The position numbers and the translations under genes were made by a program. This document shows positions 41,817 to 49,330 of a DNA stretch of 64,000 nucleotides, piece by piece. Positions within the stretch are counted from its first letter, which is position 1. Each line of letters opens with the position of its first letter. Source of the DNA: an uncultured Nesterenkonia sp. Its GTDB lineage: Bacteria; Actinomycetota; Actinomycetes; Actinomycetales; Micrococcaceae. A model generated the notes under the pieces. The model was not told where the DNA came from. It saw only the letters and a program-made list of their open reading frames with translations, and did not search any database. The DNA is taken from positions 124,001-188,000 of the forward strand of contig CAMIAK010000002.1 of NCBI GenBank assembly GCA_946222885.1, read 5' to 3'.

Positions 41817-43094
41817 GTGGAGCAGAAGAAGCATCAGATCTGGGGTGCGGCCTCGCTGGCCGTGCTGTTCGCCCTGACCTCCTGCGGCGGAGACGCCCAG
41901 CAGGACTCCGGGGCCGAGGAGCCCGCAGAGGGGGAGACCGGCTCCCCGGACCAGGCAGAGGGCGCTGAGCAGCCGGAGGAGGCCTCCGGGGAGGAGCCGG
42001 AGGAGAACGGCGAGGAGGCCGAGGCTCCCGAGTTCCCTGAGTCCAGCACCACCTCTCTGGTCCACGAGACCGCTCTGCACGCCGACAGCCTCCTCGGCAC
42101 CGTGATCTCTCCGAAGTCGGTGGTGGCCAGCGGCGACGGTCTGGCCATCGCCAACAACATGCTCTACCAGAACACCGTCACCATCTACGACACCGAGACC
42201 CACGAACTCGTCCAGGAGCTGCCGGACACGGTGAACCCCGGCGAACTCGGCGCAGAAGGCTATCCGGAGACAGTCGTCGGAGCCCCGGTGGAGGCGGTCT
42301 GGACCGAGGACGGCGACTACGCCTACGTCTCGAACTACCGTCTGGCGGAGATGGGCGCCACGGCGGAGGACAGCTGCGCGGAGGGTGAGGCCATCGCCCC
42401 CTCGGCGGTCTACCGCTACAGCGTGGCTGAGCAGGACTGGGACCAGTTCATCGAGGTGGGCCGGGTGCCCAAGTTCGTGGAGCTCACCCCGGACGGCTCG
42501 CGCCTGCTGGTCACCAACTGGTGCGACTTCGACCTCTCGGTCATCGACACTGAGACCGGCGAGGAGGAGTTCCGGGTCCCGCTGAACGCCCAGCCCCGCG
42601 GGATCGCCGCGATGCCGGACAACCAGACCGTCTATGTGACCGCTATGTATGCCGACGAGCTCTACACCGTGGACCTGGAGTCCGAGGACAGCGAGGTCAT
42701 CTATGACCAGGCCAGCTTCCCCCGGCATCTGGTGCTCTCGCCCGACGCCGGGACCCTGTATGTGACCTTCTCGCGCTCCAACCTGCTGGTCGCCTTCGAC
42801 ACGGAGACCGATGAGGCCATCCGCAGCACCGAGACCGGGTTGGAGCCGCGGACCATGGACATCTCCGCCGACGGCAGCGCGCTGTACATCGTCAACTATG
42901 ACGAGGACACCGTCTCCAAGTTCGACGCCGAGACCTTCGAGGAGATCAGCCGGGAGCCCACCGGGCATCTGCCGATCGGCGTCAGCTACGACCCGGTGAC
43001 GGCATCGGTGTGGGTGGCGAACTACTCGGGGACGATCGACGTCTTCGACGACTCCGGGGAGGATGCCTCAGCCTCCGGGGAGGGTGCTGAGTAG
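41817..43094 (+). CDS. YVTN-type beta-propeller lipoprotein
   Basis: This 425-residue secreted lipoprotein has an N-terminal signal and lipobox (FALTSCGGD, lipidated Cys at residue 23). A Glu/Pro/Ala-rich linker of about 45 residues leads to a seven-bladed propeller with repeats such as PDGSRLLVTN, PDAGTLYVTFSRS and ADGSALYIVNYDED. GTG 41817 is preceded by GAGGAGAG, and TAGAGT at 41779-41784 is a likely -10. Such proteins often act as binding or scaffold modules at the cell surface. Its last 73 bases overlap the end of ctaA on the other strand. Confidence 0.85.
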   Translation: MEQKKHQIWGAASLAVLFALTSCGGDAQQDSGAEEPAEGETGSPDQAEGAEQPEEASGEEPEENGEEAEAPEFPESSTTSLVHETALHADSLLGTVISPKSVVASGDGLAIANNMLYQNTVTIYDTETHELVQELPDTVNPGELGAEGYPETVVGAPVEAVWTEDGDYAYVSNYRLAEMGATAEDSCAEGEAIAPSAVYRYSVAEQDWDQFIEVGRVPKFVELTPDGSRLLVTNWCDFDLSVIDTETGEEEFRVPLNAQPRGIAAMPDNQTVYVTAMYADELYTVDLESEDSEVIYDQASFPRHLVLSPDAGTLYVTFSRSNLLVAFDTETDEAIRSTETGLEPRTMDISADGSALYIVNYDEDTVSKFDAETFEEISREPTGHLPIGVSYDPVTASVWVANYSGTIDVFDDSGEDASASGEGAE

Positions 43095-44032
43095 GGTTCC
43101 CGCGTCACGTACGGGCCCTGGTAGCGGTCCCACAGGTTCGCGGCGGCGACCATGGTCAGCGCCGATCCCAGCATGTGGAGCCAGACCAGCTCGATGGGCA
43201 GACCGGTGAAATGCTGCCAGTAGCCGATGACGCCCTGGGCCACGATCACGGCGACCAGGAACCAGGCGGCCCGCCGCTGGGAGGGCGAAGTGTGCAGCCG
43301 CATCTGCCGCACCAGCACGGCGAGGGTGGCGCCGCAGAGGACATAGACCGGCACCACATGCAGCTGGGTGACCAGCTCCGGGTCGAAGCCGTGGCGCGGT
43401 GAGCCGGGGTCGCCGGCATGCGGACCGGTGCCGGTGACCACGGTCCCCAGCACGATGGCGACCCATGCGGCGCCCAGGATCACCCAGGCCATGCCGCGGG
43501 TGACGTTGTCGGTGCCCCCGTCGACCATCGGTGAGCCCGGACCCTGCCGCCTGAGCTCCAGGTTCACGCGGTTCAGGATCCAGGTGGCGACCATGACGAG
43601 TCCTGCGGAGGCGATGAAGTGCAGAGCCACCACCCAGGGGTTCAGGTTGGTCCAGACGGTGATGCCGCCGATGACCGCCTGGACGGGGATCCCGGCCACG
43701 ATGATCAGCGACATGACCACCAGGGTCCGGTGGGTCTCCCAGAGTCGGACCACCGAGAGCAGCATGGCTGCGGCGATGGCGATCAGCACATAGGTGAGCA
43801 TCCGGTTGCCGAACTCGATGGCGCCGTGCATTCCCATCTCCGGGGTGGCGATGATCGAGTCCGCCGTGCACAGGGGCCATTCGGGGCAGCCCAGCCCGGA
43901 GGCGGTCAGGCGCACGGCACCGCCGGTGAGGATGATGCCGATGTTGCTGATCAGCGTCGCCCAGGCGATGACCTTGGTGCGGCGCGTGATCCGGGTGGGG
44001 AGCCGGCGTCGGATGGAATCGGTGGTGGTCAT
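43022..44032 (-). CDS. ctaA: Haem A synthase
   Basis: CtaA hydroxylates the C8 methyl of haem O to form haem A for aa3-type cytochrome oxidase. The 336-residue protein has eight predicted helices, GGAVRLTASGLGCPEWPLC with the conserved Glu and Cys pair, IEFGNRMLTY and a haem-ligand histidine in WVVALHFIASAG, with later histidines in TQLHVV and WLHMLG. It follows an ABC permease after 10 bp in one operon. A hydrophilic tail of about 25 residues (SPEAEASSPESSKTS) runs 73 bases into the opposing lipoprotein gene. Confidence 0.93.
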   Translation of the reverse strand: MTTTDSIRRRLPTRITRRTKVIAWATLISNIGIILTGGAVRLTASGLGCPEWPLCTADSIIATPEMGMHGAIEFGNRMLTYVLIAIAAAMLLSVVRLWETHRTLVVMSLIIVAGIPVQAVIGGITVWTNLNPWVVALHFIASAGLVMVATWILNRVNLELRRQGPGSPMVDGGTDNVTRGMAWVILGAAWVAIVLGTVVTGTGPHAGDPGSPRHGFDPELVTQLHVVPVYVLCGATLAVLVRQMRLHTSPSQRRAAWFLVAVIVAQGVIGYWQHFTGLPIELVWLHMLGSALTMVAAANLWDRYQGPYVTREPYSAPSPEAEASSPESSKTSIVPE

Positions 44033-44042
44033 GGGGTCTACC

Positions 44043-44852
44043 TCATCTCCAGTTGAACCAGCGGCGTGCGGCCAGGATCGCGAGCGTCGCCCAGCCCGCG
44101 AGGATGATCATGGGCAGCAGTGCGGGACCGCCCTCCAGGGTGGCGGTGCGGACGCCCTCGCCCAGTGAGGCCGAGGGCAGGATCAGCAGCAGGGTTCCGG
44201 TGCCCTCATGGTTGAGCGGAAAGACCGACCCGCCTGCCGCTCCCATCAGGACCCACAGGACATTGGTCAGCGCCAGAGTCGCCTCGGCGCGGACCGTGCC
44301 TGCCAGCAGCAGCCCCAGTGCGGTGAAGGCGGCGGCGCCCAGCACGACGACGGCGGCCAGCCAGATCACGCCGGCAGGCTCCGGCGACCAGCCCATGGCC
44401 AGCCCGGCCCCACCGAGGACCACGGTCTGGATGATCACCACGCACAGCACGGCCAGCGCCTTGCCCAGGATCAGGCCGGTGGGGCCCAGGGGAGTGGTGG
44501 ACAGATAGGCCAACACTCCGTATTGGCGCTCGAAGCCGGTGGCGATCCCCTGTCCGGTGAAGGCCGAGGCCATCACCGCCAGGGCCAGGACGCCGGGGGT
44601 GATCACGTCGATGCTGGGGAGGGCCTCGTCAGAGAGGGCGAGGTCCAGCCGGTGGGCGCCGATGAGCACCAGCAGTGGGAGGATCAGCGAGACCAGCAGC
44701 TGTTCGCCGTTGCGCAGCACGTTCCGGGTCTCGTAGAGGCCGTGGGCGGCGATGCGCCGTGCCGCCGGCGCCGGGCGTGACACAGCCGGCGCGGCGGCGG
44801 CCGGTGTGGCCGGGGTCTGTGCGGCAGAGCTCCGTGCGGGTGAGGTGCTCAT
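44043..44852 (-). CDS. ABC-2 type transporter permease
   Basis: This 269-residue permease has about six helices, beginning at the segment QLLVSLILPLLVLIGAH, and an Ala/Pro-rich cytoplasmic N-terminus. It pairs with the ATPase encoded immediately upstream, whose stop overlaps its ATG (ATGA). The ABC-2 pair lies with ctaA, as in many actinobacteria where such an exporter sits beside ctaA or ctaB and the suf genes. The exported compound is unknown; a role in cytochrome oxidase or haem handling is inferred from context. Confidence 0.88.
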   Translation of the reverse strand: MSTSPARSSAAQTPATPAAAAPAVSRPAPAARRIAAHGLYETRNVLRNGEQLLVSLILPLLVLIGAHRLDLALSDEALPSIDVITPGVLALAVMASAFTGQGIATGFERQYGVLAYLSTTPLGPTGLILGKALAVLCVVIIQTVVLGGAGLAMGWSPEPAGVIWLAAVVVLGAAAFTALGLLLAGTVRAEATLALTNVLWVLMGAAGGSVFPLNHEGTGTLLLILPSASLGEGVRTATLEGGPALLPMIILAGWATLAILAARRWFNWR

Positions 44853-45838
44853 GAGGTGGAGACCTCCCAGAAGACGTCCTCCAGGGTGCGGGCCTCGAAG
44901 GAGACCTCGCCGGGCATCAGGCTGATCTGCTCCCACCACGCGGCGAGTGCGCGCAGATCGCTGGGGGCGGTGATCCCGGGAGCGGCCCACCGGGCGCCGG
45001 GCTCGTTGTCCGCGCTGCCGTCCAGCTCCAGGGCCGCGGGGGCCGCATCCAGCTCGGCCCGGGTGAGCGTGCGGGGCGAGACGAAGACCAGGCGGCGTGC
45101 CGGGCCTGTGCCGTTGCGCGAGGAGCGGCCGGCGTCGTCGGCGGGAGACTCTCCGGTGAGCTCGGAGACGGTGCCGTGGCGGACCACTGCGCCGTCCTTG
45201 AGGATGAAGACGGAGTCGGCGAGCTTCTGCGCCTCTTCCAGCAGGTGGGTGGTCAGGATGATCCCCAGTCCCTGTTCGCGCAGATGCTGGACCAGGTCGA
45301 AGACCATCTGCCGGGACTGAGGGTCCAGGCCCGCTGAGGGCTCGTCCAGGAAGACGACCTCGGGTCGGCCGATCAGGCTGGCGGCCAGGGCCACACGCTG
45401 CTTCTGCCCGCCCGAGAGCCGGCGGATGTTCGTGGACAGGAAGTCGGCCATGTCCAGGCGCTCCACCAGGTCTTCCAGCGGCCAGGGGTTCTGGTGAAGG
45501 CGGGCGACGTGCTGGAGCAGCACCCGCGGCTGCTGGGACTGGGGGAGGCCGCCGTCCTGCAGCATCACCCCCACCCTGGCGCGCAGCTGAGCTCCGGCAC
45601 GGAAGGGGTCCTCGCCCAGCAGCTGGACGCTGCCCTGGGAGGGGCGGATCAGTCCCTGGGCGCAGCTGAGGGTGGTGGTCTTGCCGGCTCCGTTGGGGCC
45701 GAGGAGGACGGTGACCTCGCCGCGGCGGGCGGTGAAGTCGACGCCCCGGAGGATCTCTCTCACGCCCGATGCCTGGCGGGCGGAGCCGACGGCGTACCGC
45801 ACCTGGCGCAGGCTGAGGCAGGGTGGATGCTGAGGCAC
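44849..45838 (-). CDS. ABC transporter ATP-binding protein
   Basis: This 329-residue ATPase has Walker A (LLGPNGAGKTTTLSCAQGL), Q-loop (GVMLQDGGLP), signature (RRLSGGQKQRVALAASL) and Walker B (VVFLDEPSAGLDP) with TTHLLEEAQ. A C-terminal extension of about 100 residues has no motif I recognise. GTG 45838 lies 6 nt after TAGACT, suggesting a leaderless message. It is the first gene of the ATPase-permease-ctaA operon. Its promoter carries a 17-bp palindrome identical in both arms to one at the DUF3099-SURF1 promoter. Confidence 0.9.
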   Translation of the reverse strand: MPQHPPCLSLRQVRYAVGSARQASGVREILRGVDFTARRGEVTVLLGPNGAGKTTTLSCAQGLIRPSQGSVQLLGEDPFRAGAQLRARVGVMLQDGGLPQSQQPRVLLQHVARLHQNPWPLEDLVERLDMADFLSTNIRRLSGGQKQRVALAASLIGRPEVVFLDEPSAGLDPQSRQMVFDLVQHLREQGLGIILTTHLLEEAQKLADSVFILKDGAVVRHGTVSELTGESPADDAGRSSRNGTGPARRLVFVSPRTLTRAELDAAPAALELDGSADNEPGARWAAPGITAPSDLRALAAWWEQISLMPGEVSFEARTLEDVFWEVSTS

Positions 45839-45844
45839 CGGTCC

Positions 45845-45850
45845 AGTCTA
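45845..45850 (-). promoter_or_regulatory. -10 box of the ABC exporter-ctaA operon
   Basis: TAGACT on the minus strand ends 6 nt before GTG 45838. Confidence 0.55.
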
Positions 45851-45855
45851 CCTTT

Positions 45856-45872
45856 TTCTACGCGCTGTAGAA
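45856..45872. promoter_or_regulatory. 17-bp palindromic operator at the exporter-ctaA promoter
   Basis: TTCTAC-GCGCT-GTAGAA is a perfect 6+5+6 inverted repeat covering the spacer and -35 area of the promoter. The same arms with the same spacing recur at 59227-59243. The cognate regulator is not identified. Confidence 0.6.
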
Positions 45873-45913
45873 GAAGGCGGTCATCGGGGTGGAGGCCGAG
45901 GCCCGTGAACAGA

Positions 45914-46690
45914 TCATGGCGAAGAAGGTGTAGAGCGAGCATTCCCCCGCCCCTGCTCTTCCAGCCACTCGGCGAATGTTTGGGTGCCCAGGCGGGCTTC
46001 CGCTCCTGGCAGCTGCAGACCGGCTGCCATGCCGCGCATCATCGGCATCGGCGGGCGCACGGGCAGGATGAGCCGTCTGCTGCCCCTCCTTCGGGCATAG
46101 GAGCGGACCATCTCCGCCAGGTCCTCCTCCCTGGGGCCGGCGAGGTCTGCGGCCCGGCCGATTGTCGGTCCCTCAGCGAGGGTGACCAGCCTTTCGGCAA
46201 CCTCCCGGCCGGCCACGGGCTGCACCCGAGCACGCGGCGCCAGGATGACCGGCCCCAGAGTGGAGCGCTGCAGCGTCTGGGCCGCGAACTCATGGAATTG
46301 GGCGGCGCGAAGGACAGTGGTGGGGATTGCGGCGTCGTCGTAGATCCTCTCCATCGCCAGCTGTCCCGCATAGAAGCCATGGGGATTCCGGTCCACCCCG
46401 ATGATCGACAGCCGCACCACGTGTGGCACCTGGGCAGTGTCAGCCGCAGCGAGCAGGTTCTTCGCCGCAACGCTGAAGAACTCTACGGAGGTGGAGGCTG
46501 AAAGCGTGGGAACGCTGGACACGTCGATCACAGCCTCAGCACCGCGCAGAGCCTCGATGAGCCCATCGCCGGTGATGACATCCGCTCCGGTGCTGCGGGA
46601 TGCCGCGGTTATCCGGTGGCCGCGAGCCTCAGCCGCCTGGACTGCCAGGGAGCCGACTGTTCCTGTGCCGCCGACTATTGTGATCTTCAT
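45914..46690 (-). CDS. NmrA-like NAD(P)-binding protein
   Basis: This 258-residue atypical SDR has the Rossmann start MKITIVGGTGTVGSLAVQAA, VIDVSSVP, HVVRLSIIGVDRNPHGFY and TVLRAAQFHEF. It lacks a YxxxK active site, as NmrA-like proteins do. ATG 46690 follows GAGAGGAA. It is divergent from an ECF41 sigma factor gene; ECF41 factors typically control the adjacent oxidoreductase-type gene, so this is the likely target. Lower GC3 than the flanking blocks suggests later arrival. Confidence 0.88.
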   Translation of the reverse strand: MKITIVGGTGTVGSLAVQAAEARGHRITAASRSTGADVITGDGLIEALRGAEAVIDVSSVPTLSASTSVEFFSVAAKNLLAAADTAQVPHVVRLSIIGVDRNPHGFYAGQLAMERIYDDAAIPTTVLRAAQFHEFAAQTLQRSTLGPVILAPRARVQPVAGREVAERLVTLAEGPTIGRAADLAGPREEDLAEMVRSYARRRGSRRLILPVRPPMPMMRGMAAGLQLPGAEARLGTQTFAEWLEEQGRGNARSTPSSP

Positions 46691-46742
46691 TCTGGGGTTC
46701 CTCTCAGCTGGTCAGTGCTGCGCTGGGGTATGCGCGTATACA

Positions 46743-46770
46743 GACGACGAGGCAGTCGGCCGGATTGTCA
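46743..46770 (-). promoter_or_regulatory. Candidate ECF41-dependent promoter
   Basis: On the minus strand TGACAA (46765-46770) and CGTCGTC (46743-46749) are 15 bp apart. They resemble the ECF41 promoter pattern I recall (TGTCACA at -35, CGTC at -10). It drives towards the NmrA-like gene. The match is partial. Confidence 0.4.
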
Positions 46771-46779
46771 GGTGAGATC

Positions 46780-47670
46780 ATGGGAAGCATGACTGCCGAG
46801 CTTCTCGACCTCGAGGGTGAGCGTCCCCGGCTGCTGGGTCTGGCCTATCAGATGTTGGGCACGGTGGCCGACGCCGAGGACGCGGTTCAGGAGGCGGTCA
46901 GCAGGTTCTGTGCGCTGCCTGATCAGGACCGGGAAGCTGTCCAGCGCCCGGGAGCCTGGTTGATGCGCACCACCGGCCGGGTCGCTCTGGACATGTTGAA
47001 GTCTGCCCGTCGCCGGCGGGAGCTCTATGTGGGGGAGTGGCTTCCTGAGCCGGTGCCGGAGCGCGGGGAGGGCGACGTCGATTCGCCTGAATCTCAGGCC
47101 GTTCTGCAGACCGAGGTGTCGTACGGGCTCATGGTGCTCCTGGAACGGCTGAGCCCGGCCGAGCGGGCCGTGTTCGTGCTGCGGGAGTCGTTCGGCTTGA
47201 GCTTCGCCGAGATCGCAGAGGTCGTGCGGCGCAGTCCCGGTGCCTGCCGTCAGCTGGCCTCTGAGGGGAGAAGGAGAATCGGTGCTGACCGTTCGGAACA
47301 GCCTTCGGACGGAGGTAGACATGGGCAGGTGGTCCAGGCCTTTGCCCTCGCCTGCGCCACCGGCGACTTCGAGGAGCTGACCCGCCTGCTGGACCCCAGT
47401 GTGGAGCTGAGGTCCGACGGCGGCGGGATCGTCACCGCTGCCCGCCGCCCGGTCATCACCGCGGAGAACGTCGCCAGGCTCTTGGTGGGACTGCGGCAGA
47501 AGTACCCGGAGGCCGGTGTTGAACGCGTGACCCTGGCAGGGGGCGAACAAGGTGCCCTGTTGCGCCTGGGGGAAGATGTCGGTGGGTTGGTGGTCTGCGG
47601 CGTCGTCGATGGGGCGATTGAGCAGGTCTGGATCATGCGCAACCCGGAGAAGCTGCGGCTGTGGCAGTAG
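46780..47670 (+). CDS. ECF41-family RNA polymerase sigma factor
   Basis: This 296-residue sigma factor joins sigma-2 (LAYQMLGTVADAEDAVQEA) and sigma-4 (SPAERAVFVLRESFGLSFAE) domains to a C-terminal SnoaL-like regulatory domain. All three ECF41 marks are present: WLPEP in the inter-domain linker, DGGG in the C-terminal domain, and NPEKL at the very end. ECF41 factors have no separate anti-sigma protein; the SnoaL domain both activates and restrains. ATG 46780 has AGGTGAG ahead; ATG 46789 is an alternative. The divergent NmrA-like gene is the probable target. Confidence 0.9.
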   Translation: MGSMTAELLDLEGERPRLLGLAYQMLGTVADAEDAVQEAVSRFCALPDQDREAVQRPGAWLMRTTGRVALDMLKSARRRRELYVGEWLPEPVPERGEGDVDSPESQAVLQTEVSYGLMVLLERLSPAERAVFVLRESFGLSFAEIAEVVRRSPGACRQLASEGRRRIGADRSEQPSDGGRHGQVVQAFALACATGDFEELTRLLDPSVELRSDGGGIVTAARRPVITAENVARLLVGLRQKYPEAGVERVTLAGGEQGALLRLGEDVGGLVVCGVVDGAIEQVWIMRNPEKLRLWQ

Positions 47671-47727
47671 TTCCTGCTGGAGGTCTTGACGAGAGCTGCC
47701 GCTGATGTTCAGGCCCCGAGGGGCCCG

Positions 47728-47885
47728 GTTTTCCACGATCAGGTCCACCTCGTGATCACCGTTGCGTGTACGCAGGTGCCCTACTCGGGCTCGTGCGGCT
47801 TGGGCTGCGACCTTGACGCTCAGGGTGGCCAGCGACTCGAACAGTGGGCCCGCCATATGCGCGCCTCGCGGTGAGGAGAGCTTCT
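47728..47885 (-). pseudogene. Remnant of a DUF4143-type ATPase
   Basis: The minus strand encodes about 42 residues (AGPLFESLATLSVKVAAQ, then ARVGHLRTRNGDHEVDLIVE) that match the C-terminal nuclease-like end of DUF4143 AAA+ ATPases. The AAA domain is missing, and after LIVE the sequence diverges into non-family residues. It lies between the sigma factor gene and an orphan ORF. The rest of 47671-47924 contains nothing else I can support. Confidence 0.6.
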
Positions 47886-47924
47886 TCGCGTTGAGAGGCC
47901 TGCCTGCTGCACTGGGAGGACACG

Positions 47925-48362
47925 GTGCACGGCCTGCTGCAGGGCGAGACCAGTGACGACATGGCCATGGCTTTCGCCCAGGGTCCGGAGCAGGCCGGAC
48001 AGGACGATGACAGGCCAGTGCCGACGACAGCGATCCTGCTGCAGTCCTACCCGCATCACACCGAGCAGTTCGGCCACCCCGGCCAATGGGAGAGCTTCCT
48101 GACAGACTGCGCTGGCGAATGGGAGGTCGACGGGGTGCAGCAGAGTCTGGAGCCTATCGGCATCGCCGGTGTGGACGGCTACATCGCCCGTACGGAGACA
48201 GCCGAGGACGCCCAGGACGCTGGGTTGCCCTCCATGAGCGCGCATGTCGCCCATGTGGACTTCGGGCAGACCTCTCTGCGGATCATCGGCCTGGACCTCA
48301 GTGATGAGGAGATGGCAGAGGTCGTCGAGGGTCAGCTGCAGAAGCTTGAATCCGCTGAGTGA
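47925..48362 (+). CDS. Orphan acidic protein, possibly 5'-truncated
   Basis: I do not recognise this 145-residue protein. It is acidic and soluble, with segments PTTAILLQSYPHHTEQFG, EWEVDGVQQSLEPIGIAG and SLRIIGLDLSDEEMAEVV. GTG 47925 has a GGGAGGA ribosome site 4 nt upstream. The frame stays open 10 codons further up to a stop at 47892 and reads like the inside of a protein (LLHWEDTV), so it may be the end of a longer ancestral gene cut by the same rearrangement that left the DUF4143 fragment. Its stop is 74 bp before sufR. Confidence 0.55.
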   Translation: MHGLLQGETSDDMAMAFAQGPEQAGQDDDRPVPTTAILLQSYPHHTEQFGHPGQWESFLTDCAGEWEVDGVQQSLEPIGIAGVDGYIARTETAEDAQDAGLPSMSAHVAHVDFGQTSLRIIGLDLSDEEMAEVVEGQLQKLESAE

Positions 48363-48423
48363 CGCACCGCCCGAGACGACGGTTCTTAGGCCCACCTTGC
48401 TGGATCGGTTCTTACGAATAGGT

Positions 48424-48429
48424 CATAAT
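48424..48429 (+). promoter_or_regulatory. -10 box of the suf operon
   Basis: CATAAT ends 7 nt before ATG 48437, giving a leaderless sufR message. Two TTACG(A/G)AT blocks (48411-48418 and 48429-48436) may be regulator contacts. I found no match to the mycobacterial SufR site. Confidence 0.4.
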
Positions 48430-48436
48430 TACGGAT

Positions 48437-49330
48437 ATGTATTCCAGCGCTTCGCGACCTGACGCCGTGCGGCCTGCCGGGCAGGCTGAGACCGCCCAGG
48501 CCGACGCGTCCCGTGAGGCTGACGGCTCCACCCGGGAACGGGTGCTCCAGCTCGTCGTCGAGGAGGGGCCCATCAGTGCGGCCGCCCTCGGCCGGAAGCT
48601 GAACCTGACCGCGGCTGCGGTCCGCCGCCACCTGGACGCGATGACCGAACAGGGCATCGTGGAGATCAAGAACGTCACCACCCGCCGCAAGGGTGCGGGA
48701 CGGCCCTCGCGCCGCTACGTCATCTCCCAGCGGGGCCAGGAGGTGCTCGGCGACGACTACCTCTCCCTGACGCGCAAGGCGCTCAGTCTGCTGGAGGAGA
48801 CCGTGCAGGAGGACGCCGCCCGGACCCTGGCCACCCGGTATTTCGGCGAGTTCGAGGCCAAGTACCGGCAGCGCCTGGAGGGCATCCGGGACCTGGACGA
48901 GCGGACCGAACGGCTCTCCGAGCTGTTCAACGAGGACGGCTTCGCCGGATTCACCCGCCTGGTGGGCCGGGACAACCCGCTGCTGGCCATGCAGTCCACC
49001 CAGCTGTGCCAGGGCCATTGCCCCGTCCGGGAAATAGCTGCGGCGCATCCGGTGTTCTGCGAGGAGGAGACAGAGATGATCTCCCGCCTGCTCGAGGTGG
49101 ACGTCCGCAGGCTCTCCACGCAGGCCGGCGGTGCCCATGTGTGCACCACCCATGTGCCGGTGGGTCGTGAGAAGCTCGCCGCGGAGCGCCGAGCCCGCGC
49201 CAGGGCGGAGGCCGCGCAGGGAACATCAGCTTCCGAGTCCGCCAGCAGCGGTCCGGCAGGAGCCCGGGCCCCCGGCGGCGGACGCCGGAGAATCGTCATC
49301 TCCCCCCGTCAACAAGAGAGGTTGTCATGA
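48437..49330 (+). CDS. sufR: SufR iron-sulfur cluster-sensing repressor
   Basis: SufR represses the suf operon while it holds a cluster. The 297-residue protein has a winged helix (TRERVLQLVVEEGPISAAAL, then NLTAAAVRRHLDAM) and a cysteine set for cluster binding: C191 and C195 (LCQGHCPV), C208 (PVFCEEE) and C236 (HVCTTHV). A disordered Ala/Arg tail of about 50 residues follows. ATG 48437 lies 7 nt after CATAAT. Its TGA overlaps sufB ATG, so it leads the operon. Confidence 0.93.
   Translation: MYSSASRPDAVRPAGQAETAQADASREADGSTRERVLQLVVEEGPISAAALGRKLNLTAAAVRRHLDAMTEQGIVEIKNVTTRRKGAGRPSRRYVISQRGQEVLGDDYLSLTRKALSLLEETVQEDAARTLATRYFGEFEAKYRQRLEGIRDLDERTERLSELFNEDGFAGFTRLVGRDNPLLAMQSTQLCQGHCPVREIAAAHPVFCEEETEMISRLLEVDVRRLSTQAGGAHVCTTHVPVGREKLAAERRARARAEAAQGTSASESASSGPAGARAPGGGRRRIVISPRQQERLS

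Noticed and set aside
45859..45913. Possible gene remnant between the exporter promoter and the NmrA-like gene (short frames ending near 45859 or 45944)
   Set aside because: Both frames are under 30 codons and resemble no family. The region is explained by a promoter and a gene end.
47686..47874. Plus-strand 62-codon ORF after the ECF41 gene
   Set aside because: It is antisense to the recognisable DUF4143 remnant and has no ribosome site or family match.
48411..48436. A classical SufR operator before sufR
   Set aside because: Only two imperfect direct blocks (TTACGAAT, TTACGGAT) are present. I could not match the inverted-repeat sites known from mycobacteria, so no operator is called.
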